Source: Clostridiales bacterium (GTDB lineage Bacteria > Bacillota > Clostridia > Oscillospirales > Oscillospiraceae). From it: a stretch of 11,937 nt of DNA. Below, piece after piece: positions 1 through 7,400 of the stretch. Positions within the stretch are counted from its first letter, which is position 1; every line of letters begins with the position of its first letter. The DNA lies in contig JAJPXR010000148.1 of assembly GCA_021205375.1 (NCBI GenBank), positions 1 through 11,937 of the forward strand, written 5' to 3'. A model generated the notes under the pieces. The model ran no database searches. It worked only from the letters and a program-made list of their open reading frames with translations, and was not told the origin of the DNA. A program made the position numbers and the translations under genes.

Positions 1-7
1 CCTCTCG

Positions 8-45
8 CCTCCCCTGAAAGGGGAGGGGGACCATGCGAAGCATGG
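8..45. repeat. Double-hairpin palindromic repeat, GC-rich, at window edge
   Basis: Two adjacent perfect inverted repeats. An 8-bp stem CCTCCCCT (8-15) / AGGGGAGG (19-26) has a GAA loop, and a 6-bp stem CCATGC (31-36) / GCATGG (40-45) also has a GAA loop. G-rich flanks (GGAGGGG) follow. The shape, a GGGGAGG hairpin joined to a variable hairpin and ending in GGAGGGGTT, resembles short dispersed palindromic repeats that I recall from gut Oscillospiraceae genomes. It lies just beyond the secA stop, so it could also help end secA transcription, but no run of Us follows either stem on the secA strand. The element may continue beyond the left edge. Structure is seen directly; family membership is inference. 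Confidence 0.5.
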
Positions 46-60
46 TGGAGGGGTTCCCGG

Positions 61-94
61 CTAACAGCTAACGGCTAACAACTAACAGCTACAA
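61..94. repeat. Tandem heptamer repeat CTAACRR, four copies plus a decayed fifth
   Basis: Four head-to-tail 7-mers are visible: CTAACAG (61-67), CTAACGG (68-74), CTAACAA (75-81) and CTAACAG (82-88), followed by the degenerate CTACAAT (89-95), whose last base is the first plus-strand base of the secA stop triplet (95-97). The array therefore touches the 3' end of secA. Copies differ only in the last two bases. It does not encode anything I recognise. A role in spacing, slippage-driven variation or mRNA 3' end structure cannot be judged from sequence alone. Confidence 0.7.
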
Positions 95-3052
95 TCAGGC
101 GTTCTTGTTCTCGCTGACGGTCTCCTGCACGGCTTCCTGGGCGGCCTCGTCCACCTCATCGGGGACATAGCGCTTGGCGCCGTTCTTGCCGTGGCACTTC
201 TTGAACTTCAGGCCGGAACCGCAGGGGCAGGGGTCGTTGGGACCCACCTTAGCGCCCTTGACGATGGGCATCCGCTTGGGCTTTTCGGACTCGTTGGCAG
301 CCACCTTGTCCACCTTGCCATGCTCCGTACCGGCAGGAGCCGCCGCCTGACGGCGGGTCACGCCACCGGTCTGGATGTTCTGGGTACGGGGGTCGGTGGC
401 GGCGTTGGTGTAACCGCGGCCCTCGGAGGTAACACGGGCCACCGCCCGCCGCTGGAGGGAGCGCTCCCGCAGCCGGAACAGGTACAGGCGGCGCACCGTC
501 TCCTCCCGGATCTCGTCCATCATCAGCTCAAAGGCCTCGAAGCCAGCCTTCTTGAAGGCGACCACCGGGTCCTCCTGGCCGTAGGCCCGGAGCCGGATGC
601 TCTGCTTCAGGTCGTCCATGGCATCCAGGTGTTCCATCCAGTACTCGTCCACGACGCCCAGCAGGATGACGCGCTCGGCCTCCCGCATACCGCCGTCGCC
701 GGGCATTTTCTCGTTGACGATGGCCTCTTTCTGGGCGTAGATGTCCAGCGCGCGGGCCTTGACCGCCTCGATCAGCTCCTCCGGCGTCTTTTGGGCCATT
801 TCCTCCTCGGTGTAGTTCAGCTCGTCCTCCGTCAGGAACATGGTGCGGTATTTCGCAATGGCGTCCTGGAAGTCCTCTACGGTCAGGTGGTGCTGCTCGC
901 CCACCTTGGCGTTGATGGCGTTGGTGATGCTGGCGGAGATCATCTCCAGGATGCTGTCCTTCATGTTCTCCCCGGCCAGCACCTTGCGCCGGTCGGCGTA
1001 GATGACCTCCCGCTGGGTGTTCATCACGTCGTCGTAGTCCAGCACGTTCTTACGGGTCTGGAAGTTCCGGGACTCCACCTTCATCTGGGCTTTTTCGATG
1101 GCGTTGGAGAGCATTTTCGCGTCGATGGGGGTGTCCTCGTCGATGCTCAGGTTGTCCATCATCTTCTGGATCCGGTCGGACCCGAAGAGCCGGAGGATGT
1201 CGTCCTCCAGGGACAGGAAGAAGCGGCTCTCGCCGGGGTCGCCCTGACGACCGGAACGTCCACGGAGCTGGTTGTCGATACGGCGGGCCTCGTGGCGCTC
1301 GGTGCCCAGGATGAACAGACCGCCTGCGTCGCAGACCTTCTGGGCCTCATCCGCGATCTCGGCCTTATACTTGGCCTGGCTCTCCACGAACATCTTCCGG
1401 GCGGCCAGCACGTCCTCGTTGTTGGTGTCGGCGTAGCCGGTGGCCTCAGCGATGACCTCGCCGTTGTAACCGGCCCGGCGCAGGTCGGCCTTGGCCAGGT
1501 ACTCGGCGTTGCCGCCCAGCATGATATCCGTACCACGACCGGCCATGTTGGTGGCCACGGTGACGGTTTTCAGCTTGCCGGCCTGGGCGATGATCTCGGC
1601 CTCCTTCTCGTGGTTCTTGGCGTTGAGGACGTTGTGGGGGATGCCCGCCTTGCGCAGCAGCTTGGACAGGTGCTCCGACTTCTCGATGGAGACGGTGCCC
1701 ACCAGCACGGGCTGGCTGCGGTCATAGCACTCCTTGATCTGGGCGACGATGGCGCGGTACTTGCCCTCCTCGGTCTTATAGACCACGTCGGGGTTGTCCT
1801 TGCGGATGACGGGCTTGTTGGTGGGGATCTCCACGATGTCCAGGTTATAGATGGAGCTGAACTCGTCTTCCTCGGTCATGGCGGTGCCGGTCATGCCGGA
1901 GAGCTTGTCGTACAGCCGGAAGAAGTTCTGGAAGGTGATGGTGGCCAGGGTCTTGGACTCGTTCTGGACCTTGACGCCCTCTTTAGCTTCGATGGCCTGG
2001 TGCAGACCCTCGTTGAACCGGCGGCCAAACATCAGACGGCCGGTGAACTCGTCCACGATGATGATCTGGTTGTCCTTCACCACATAGTCGATGTCCTTCT
2101 TCATCACGCCCCGGGCGCGGATGGCCTGGTTGATGTGGTGGTTCAGGGTGGTGTTGTCCTCGTCGGCCAGGTTCTCCACGTGGAAGAACTGCTCCGCCTT
2201 GGCGATGCCGCGGGCGGTCAGGGTAGCGGTCTTGCGCTTTTCCTCCACCACGTAGTCGTAGTTCTGCTCAACGGTCTCGTCGATCTCCTTGTCCTCGGTC
2301 TCGGCGATGGTGTAGCAGTCCAAGCTCTTGGCGAACAGGTCCGCCTGCTGGTAGAGCTGGGTGGATTCCTCGCCCCGGCCGGAGATGATGAGGGGGGTAC
2401 GGGCCTCGTCGATGAGGATGGAGTCCACCTCGTCCACGATGGCGAAGGACAGGTGACGCTGCACCACGTCCCGGTCATAGACCGCCATGTTGTCCCGCAG
2501 GTAATCGAAACCGATCTCGTTGTTGGTGCCGTAGGTGATGTCGGCGGCATAGGCGTCCTGGCGCTCCTTTTTGGTCAGGCCGTGGACGATGAGGCCCACG
2601 TTCAGGCCCAGGAACCGATAGACCTTGCCCATCCACTCGGAGTCGCGCTTGGCCAGGTAGTCGTTGACGGTGACGATATGGACGCCGTTCCCGGCCAGCG
2701 CGTTCAGGTAAGCGGGCAGGGTGGCCACCAGGGTCTTGCCTTCACCGGTTTTCATCTCGGCGATACGGCCCTGATGGAGGATAATGCCGCCGATGAGCTG
2801 CACCCGATAGGGCCGCAGACCCAGCACGCGGTCCGCCGCCTCCCGGCAGGTGGCGAACGCCTCCGGAAGAAGCTCGTCCAGCGTTTCGCCGTCGGCGAGA
2901 CGAGCCTTGAACTCGTCGGTCTTGGCCCGCAGCTCCGCGTCGCTGAGGGCCTTGTACTCATCGGCCATGGATTCGATTTTATCCACAATGGGGAGGATCT
3001 TCTTGACCTCCCGCTTGGAATTGCTGCCAAACAGTGTTTTAAGCACACCCAT
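95..3052 (-). CDS. secA: Preprotein translocase ATPase SecA
   Basis: SecA is the motor that pushes unfolded preproteins through the SecYEG channel at the cytoplasmic membrane. The 985-residue protein shows the full family pattern. There is a Walker A MKTGEGKT at residues 100-107, a DEVD Walker B box at 207-210 followed by SILIDEARTPLIISG, the second RecA-like fold with MAGRGTDIMLGGN, and the GTERHEARRIDNQLRGRSGRQGDPG signature. A C-terminal zinc site has C942, C944, C953 and H954 (CXCX8CH). It is longer than B. subtilis SecA (841). Extra length lies in a charged insert between the GRGTD box and GGLFILGTERHE, and in a ~30-residue acidic tail after the zinc site. The ATG start at 3052 is preceded by AAAGGAA about 9 nt upstream. 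Transcription is from an extended -10 promoter at 3115-3123. Identification is essentially certain. Confidence 0.98.
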   Translation of the reverse strand: MGVLKTLFGSNSKREVKKILPIVDKIESMADEYKALSDAELRAKTDEFKARLADGETLDELLPEAFATCREAADRVLGLRPYRVQLIGGIILHQGRIAEMKTGEGKTLVATLPAYLNALAGNGVHIVTVNDYLAKRDSEWMGKVYRFLGLNVGLIVHGLTKKERQDAYAADITYGTNNEIGFDYLRDNMAVYDRDVVQRHLSFAIVDEVDSILIDEARTPLIISGRGEESTQLYQQADLFAKSLDCYTIAETEDKEIDETVEQNYDYVVEEKRKTATLTARGIAKAEQFFHVENLADEDNTTLNHHINQAIRARGVMKKDIDYVVKDNQIIIVDEFTGRLMFGRRFNEGLHQAIEAKEGVKVQNESKTLATITFQNFFRLYDKLSGMTGTAMTEEDEFSSIYNLDIVEIPTNKPVIRKDNPDVVYKTEEGKYRAIVAQIKECYDRSQPVLVGTVSIEKSEHLSKLLRKAGIPHNVLNAKNHEKEAEIIAQAGKLKTVTVATNMAGRGTDIMLGGNAEYLAKADLRRAGYNGEVIAEATGYADTNNEDVLAARKMFVESQAKYKAEIADEAQKVCDAGGLFILGTERHEARRIDNQLRGRSGRQGDPGESRFFLSLEDDILRLFGSDRIQKMMDNLSIDEDTPIDAKMLSNAIEKAQMKVESRNFQTRKNVLDYDDVMNTQREVIYADRRKVLAGENMKDSILEMISASITNAINAKVGEQHHLTVEDFQDAIAKYRTMFLTEDELNYTEEEMAQKTPEELIEAVKARALDIYAQKEAIVNEKMPGDGGMREAERVILLGVVDEYWMEHLDAMDDLKQSIRLRAYGQEDPVVAFKKAGFEAFELMMDEIREETVRRLYLFRLRERSLQRRAVARVTSEGRGYTNAATDPRTQNIQTGGVTRRQAAAPAGTEHGKVDKVAANESEKPKRMPIVKGAKVGPNDPCPCGSGLKFKKCHGKNGAKRYVPDEVDEAAQEAVQETVSENKNA

Positions 3053-3114
3053 AAGTGATGTTCCTTTCTATCTTGATCCCTCTTGAGAAAGAGAGGGGTA
3101 TTCATACAGTGGGC

Positions 3115-3123
3115 ATTATACCA
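3115..3123 (-). promoter_or_regulatory. secA promoter, extended -10 (TGGTATAAT)
   Basis: On the minus strand the sequence reads TGGTATAAT, a perfect TATAAT hexamer with the TGn extension, at 3123-3115. The expected -35 position holds only a T-run with no good TTGACA match, consistent with an extended -10 promoter that does not need a strong -35. The predicted transcript starts near 3108, giving a 5' leader of about 55 nt before the secA ATG. Prediction rests on motif match and position only. Confidence 0.6.
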
Positions 3124-3165
3124 TAAACTGCGCCAAGAAAAAAGGGGGAATTTCAAAGAATGCCC

Positions 3166-3226
3166 AGGAAAATTTGCTTTTCCTCGATTTTTTTCGAGGG
3201 ACATACCCCATTTTTTCATTTTGGGG
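3166..3226. repeat. Cluster of three inverted repeats upstream of secA promoter
   Basis: Three small palindromes occur in 61 bases. AGGAAAA (3166-3172) / TTTTCCT (3178-3184) has a 5-base loop. CCTCGA (3182-3187) / TCGAGG (3194-3199) has a T6 loop. CCCCA (3206-3210) / TGGGG (3222-3226) flanks a T-rich loop. The first two share bases 3182-3184, so they cannot both form fully. The block lies upstream of both divergent promoters and so is not within either predicted transcript. It may hold regulator-binding sites, or be a terminator remnant from a lost gene. Structure is seen; function is unknown. Confidence 0.4.
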
Positions 3227-3291
3227 CGTGTTTTGGCAGGAGCAACTTTTCCGCTGTCCTGTAGAATTTCCCATTTTCAATTGCAATGCAG

Positions 3292-3335
3292 CGGTCAGGG
3301 AACGGTACGCACAACTCTCTGGCCGCTGACCGTTC
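3292..3335. repeat. Overlapping inverted repeats with a shared arm
   Basis: CGGTCAG (3292-3298) is complementary to CTGACCG (3326-3332), and the adjacent GAACGGT (3300-3306) is complementary to ACCGTTC (3329-3335). The right-hand arms overlap by four bases, so only one pairing can form at a time. The block ends 14 bases before the -35 of the predicted plus-strand promoter. It could be a pair of overlapping protein-binding sites for control of the acyltransferase at 3521. The rest of the 3053-3520 intergenic region shows no convincing gene. Confidence 0.35.
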
Positions 3336-3348
3336 AGGCACACTGATA

Positions 3349-3377
3349 TTGGACGGGAAGCTCATGAAGATTATAAT
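3349..3377 (+). promoter_or_regulatory. Promoter for the plus-strand acyltransferase
   Basis: TTGGAC (3349-3354), a partial -35, is followed after exactly 17 bases by a perfect TATAAT -10 (3372-3377). Transcription would begin near 3384, leaving a leader of about 137 nt to the ATG at 3521 or about 86 nt to the alternative TTG at 3470. A second, weaker candidate is the overlapping TATACT pair at 3426-3436 with TTGCCG at 3410, but that spacing is only 15 bases. Confidence 0.55.
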
Positions 3378-3453
3378 ATAGATGAAAAAATCTGCTCCGG
3401 TCCACCAAATTGCCGCTGCTTGTGATATACTATACTCAGCCGAAAAGCAAGCC

Positions 3454-3460
3454 AGGAGGA
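3454..3460 (+). promoter_or_regulatory. Consensus ribosome binding site AGGAGGA with an in-frame TTG
   Basis: AGGAGGA is the best Shine-Dalgarno match in this intergenic region. Its spacing is 9-10 bases to a TTG at 3470 that is in frame with the acyltransferase. It competes with the ATG at 3521, which has GGAAAGGA 5 bases upstream. If the TTG is used, the protein gains 17 N-terminal residues (285 instead of 268). Homologues that I recall begin near the KQIRYY segment, which favours the ATG, but the stronger ribosome site argues for the TTG. Confidence 0.4.
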
Positions 3461-3520
3461 GACTCACTTTTGAGCCTTTCCAATTTCGCCATCACTGAAC
3501 TCCCTTTGGAAAGGACCGAG

Positions 3521-4327
3521 ATGAAAACAGAGATGCCGTCTAAGAAACAAATCCGATATTACAAAACGCTCCAGGACGACTTCGTAGAAAGCTCCGACCA
3601 GGAGCATACTTTGCCAGATGATTATATCTGGATACGGGAGAGCAAAGGGGCCAGATTCGCCCGGCCAGTTTTGTACGCCATCGGCTACCTGTTCGCGCTG
3701 CTCTACGGGAAGCTCGTCCTCCACCTGAAAATCGTCAGGGCCGTTGACATGAAGGACTATCGCACTACCGGCGCAGTCGTCTATGGCAACCACACGCAGC
3801 CCATCGGAGACGTGTTTGTCCCTGGCCTGGTATGTGCCCCTAAACGGTGCTACACGATTGCAAGCCCTGCCAACCTGGGGATCCCGGTCATTGGCGCGCT
3901 GCTGCCGTGGATGGGCGCGCTGCCGATTCCATCGGACTTCCGGCAGATGAAAAAATTCCTCGGCGCGGTCCGCCAGCGGTTACAGGAAAACAACTGCGTC
4001 GTCGTTTACCCGGAGCAGCACGTCTGGCCGTACTGCACCCAAATCAGGCCGTACCCTGCGACCTCATTCGACTACGCAGTCAAAAACGAGGTCCCTGCCT
4101 TTTGCATGACCACCACTTACCAGCGCCGAAGGTTCTCAAAAAAGCCGAGAACTACCGTATATCTGGACGGTCCATTTTGCGCCGACGCCAGTCTCTCGCC
4201 CCAGGCGCAAAAGGAAGCGCTGCGGGATCAGGTTTACGCCTGTATGCAGAAGCGAAGCGAGCAGAGTACCTATGTGTATGTGGAGTACCGTCCGGCGGCG
4301 GAGGAAAACGGGACAACGGACAAATAG
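3521..4327 (+). CDS. PlsC-like lysophospholipid acyltransferase family protein (noncanonical HX5D motif)
   Basis: Family members transfer an acyl chain to lysophosphatidic acid or a related lysolipid at the cytoplasmic membrane face. From the ATG the protein has 268 residues. It has a hydrophobic segment at about 44-67 (PVLYAIGYLFALLYG), then the acceptor/catalytic region GNHTQPIGD (89-97), a PWMGALPIPSD stretch, and VVYPEQHVW (161-169), equivalent to the substrate-binding PEGT-type block. The usual NHX4D motif is altered: H91 is followed by D97 at H-X5-D, with glycine at the expected Asp position. It shares YPEQxxW, a following RP, YAxxN and VP with the acyltransferase at 8811-9683, so the two are paralogues. 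Start choice is uncertain (see 3454-3460). It is monocistronic, divergent from secA and convergent with the activase operon. Substrate is unknown. Confidence 0.85.
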   Translation: MKTEMPSKKQIRYYKTLQDDFVESSDQEHTLPDDYIWIRESKGARFARPVLYAIGYLFALLYGKLVLHLKIVRAVDMKDYRTTGAVVYGNHTQPIGDVFVPGLVCAPKRCYTIASPANLGIPVIGALLPWMGALPIPSDFRQMKKFLGAVRQRLQENNCVVVYPEQHVWPYCTQIRPYPATSFDYAVKNEVPAFCMTTTYQRRRFSKKPRTTVYLDGPFCADASLSPQAQKEALRDQVYACMQKRSEQSTYVYVEYRPAAEENGTTDK

Positions 4328-4337
4328 AACAGCCAAA

Positions 4338-4383
4338 AACGAGCGAGAACTTCCCTGTAGAAAGTTCTCGCTCGTTCGTTTTT
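4338..4383. terminator. Bidirectional intrinsic terminator
   Basis: A perfect 15-bp stem, AACGAGCGAGAACTT (4338-4352) with AAGTTCTCGCTCGTT (4362-4376), encloses a 9-base loop. On the plus strand it is followed by CGTTTTT. On the minus strand the same stem is followed by TTTTTGG (the A-run at 4335-4339). It sits 10 bases after the stop of the plus-strand acyltransferase and about 40 bases after the stop of the convergent activase gene, so it should terminate both. Confidence 0.9.
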
Positions 4384-4418
4384 ACCTTGGTTAAGAACTC
4401 AGAAGGGACGTTCCCTCC

Positions 4419-7400
4419 TCAACTGGCGGCCTGCGCCGCCCCGTGATTCATGATGAGCATTTGCAGGCGGTTCTCCACGTTGGCATAGCTGGTGTCCGGG
4501 TCCAAATCCAGGGGGAGGATGGAGATGCCCGGATACTCCTCCTTGAGCCGCTTGATGACGCCTCGGCCGCAGACGTGGTTGGGCAGGCAGCCGAAGGGCT
4601 GCAAAATGATGAAGGATTTCACGCCTTCCTTGGCGTTGTGGGCGATTTCCGCCGCCATCAGCCAGCCCTCCCCACAGCTCAGCGTCTCCGGGATGATGTC
4701 GCTGACCTCCTGGTACAGCTCTTTTGGCCGTCTGGCGCACTCGTAGAGGGGGTGCCGGACGGCGATTTTCTCCAGCTGACGCTGGACGTAGTCGAACAGG
4801 CCCTCCACCAGCTGGGGATAGGGCGGGATGTTGGCGTGATAGTCCTTGATTTCGCACTCTGTCGCCCGGAAGTCCTTCCGCAGCTGGTCGGTGATGCGGG
4901 GGAAGGCCGTCTCCATGCCGTTGTCCTCCAGGTACCGCTCGATGTTGAAGTTGGAACCGGGGTGATAGGTCACCAGCAGCTCGCCGGTGACGAACACCTT
5001 CGGCTTCAGGTGGCTCCGGTCATAGGGAATCTGCCCCATCCGGTCGATGCAGTGGGCGAACGCCCGCCTGGCGCTGCTCACGCCCTTGCGGATGCTCTCC
5101 CCCAGCTGGGCCACGCAGTCGTTATAGACCTCGTCCGTCTCGCCGGGGTGCAGCTCGTAGGGGCGTATCTTCCGGCACAGGTCGGTGAGGATGTCCAGCA
5201 TCATAAAGGTCCAGACCGCCTCCCACACCGCGCTGACGCCCAGCACCGCCACGCCGGGGTGCATCTCCTTGGTGTCGCCCATGTCCGTGGTGACGATGGG
5301 CACCTCCGTAAATCCGGCCCGGTCCAGCCCCTTGCGGAGCAGCCCCGCATAGTGGGACATCCGGCAGTCGCACTGGAACTTCACCATGGCCACGGCCACC
5401 TCGTCCTGTTGGTAGTGCCCCTCCTGCAGGGCGCTGATGAGCTCCCCTATCACCATCTGACAGGGGAAGCAGATGTCGTTGTGGACATACTTCTTGCCCA
5501 GGGCGATCTGCTCCCGCCCGCCGATGGGTAGCGTCTGAACCCTGTAATGCTCCTTCTCCATGATGGCGGAGAGCAACACCGAGACCTCCTTGGAGATGTT
5601 GGGCACCAGGATGGTGCGGGTCTTCTTGTCCTTTTTGTAGAACTTGGTGGGGCTGGGCTCAGGCAAGTCCCGGTGCCAGTGTTCCAGCGCCTCCCACAGA
5701 CGGGCGTCCCGCCGCTTGATGTCAATGGTCTCCAGGAAGGACTGGATGCGGATACCCAGGGAGCCGGTGGCGTCGCTCTCGTCCACCTTGAGGATGAGGG
5801 GGGACTTGCCGCCGCTCTCGCTCAAGATCCGGCTGATCTCGTCGGACAGAATGGCGTCGTGGCCGCAGCCGAAGCTGACGATCTGCACATACTCCAGCGC
5901 CGGGTTCTTCGCCGCCACCATGGCCCCCTCCAGCATTCGGGTGTGGAAGTTGTTGGTGATTTCAATGGTGGTGTTTTTCAGGTCCTGCTCACTGAGGTGG
6001 GGCAGGCTGTCCACGGTCAGCACCGGGATACCCCGCTCCTCGAACCGCTTGAAGATGTCGTGGCAGATAAAGGGGTCGGTGTGGTAGGGGCGGCCTGCCA
6101 GCACCACCGCATAGGAGCCGCGCTCCTCCGTCTGGCGCAGCACCTCCTCCCCCCGTCCGGTCAGGGTGCTGCGGAAGGTGCAGAGCGCCTGCTCGCCGTC
6201 CGCGAAGGCGGACTCCGCCGCCTCCCTGGAGGCGCCCAAAGTCTCCACCGCATAGCGGCAAATCTGCTTCTTCCGGTCCTGCTCCGCGAACCAGTGAAAG
6301 ACGGGGGTATCGAAAATCACCTGGTTGTCCCGCCCCGGGTCCTGGGCGTTACGCACCACCATGGGGTAGCCCTGGAGGACGGAGCAGACGTAGGGGCTGA
6401 GCTTGTCCACCCCCTCCGGGGGCATGTGCATCACATAGGGGAAAAAGATGCGGTCAACCCCCGCCTGCGCCAAGTCCATGATGTGGCCGTGTACCAGTTT
6501 GGCCGGGAAACAGACCGTGTCGGAGGCCACATATTGCAGCCCCTGCTCATACAGTTTGCGGGAGCTTTTGTGGGAGAATTTCACCCGGTAGCCCAGCGCC
6601 CGGAAGAAGGTGCTCCAGAAGGGCATACTGTCCCAGAACTCCAGCACCCTGGGCAGGCCGACGACCTCGCCCTTATCCGGGGCGGTCTGCTGATAAGGGT
6701 AGTCCTGAAACAGCAGCTTTTCCCGCTCCGCAAACAGGTCTGCCGGTTTGTCCTTTGCCGGTTTCTCCGGCGCGGAGCCGTTCTGCGCCTCCGCCGCCCC
6801 CTTCTCGCACCGGTTGCCGGAGGTCCATTGCTTCCCGGTGGAGAAGCGAACGATGGTGCGGCTGCACCGGTTGCCGCAGCCCAGGCAGGGGACGCCCGTC
6901 TGCGTCTCGTAGTTGAAGCGTTCCACCGCGTCAAAGCCGATGAAGGAGGACGAGCTGCCGTGACCGTAGCCGGATTCCGCCACCTGACGCTTCACCGCCA
7001 GGGCTGCGCCGATGGCCCCCATCTCGCCGGGGTAGGGGGCCAGCTTCACCTCCGCGCCGAGATACTCCTCCAGCGCCCGCAGCACCGCCCGGTTGCGGAA
7101 GGTGCCGCCCTGCACCACAATGCAGTCCCCCAACTGGGCGGTGTTGGAGATGCGCACCACCTTGGTGAACACGTTCTCAATGATGGAACGACACAGCCCC
7201 GCCATAATGTCGTCCGGGCCTTTGCCCCGCCGCTGCTCGTTGATGATGGTGCTGTTCATAAACACGGTGCAGCGGCTGCCCAGATGGGCCGGGGCCTCCG
7301 ACCGAAACGCCGCCTCTGCGATTTTCTCCACAGGGAGGTTCAGGTTCACCGCAAAGTTTTCCAGGAAGGAGCCGCACCCGGAGGAACAGGCTTCGTTCAG

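Noticed and set aside
61..94. CRISPR array
   Set aside because: Repeat units are only 7 bases with no spacers; it is a simple tandem repeat.
191..3058. A 955-codon open frame antisense to secA on the plus strand
   Set aside because: It lies wholly opposite a certain gene, its product is a Leu/Gly/Val/His-rich shadow with no family motifs, and long antisense frames are expected from the strong GC-biased third positions.
3421..3440. TATACT repeats as the main promoter of the plus-strand acyltransferase
   Set aside because: The best -35 (TTGCCG at 3410) is only 15 bases away, and the TTGGAC-17-TATAAT pair upstream is a better fit; kept only as a secondary possibility.
3083..3467. Small frames on both strands in the secA-acyltransferase intergenic region
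   Set aside because: They overlap predicted promoters and palindromes, contain no domain-like sequence, and lack ribosome sites at suitable spacing.
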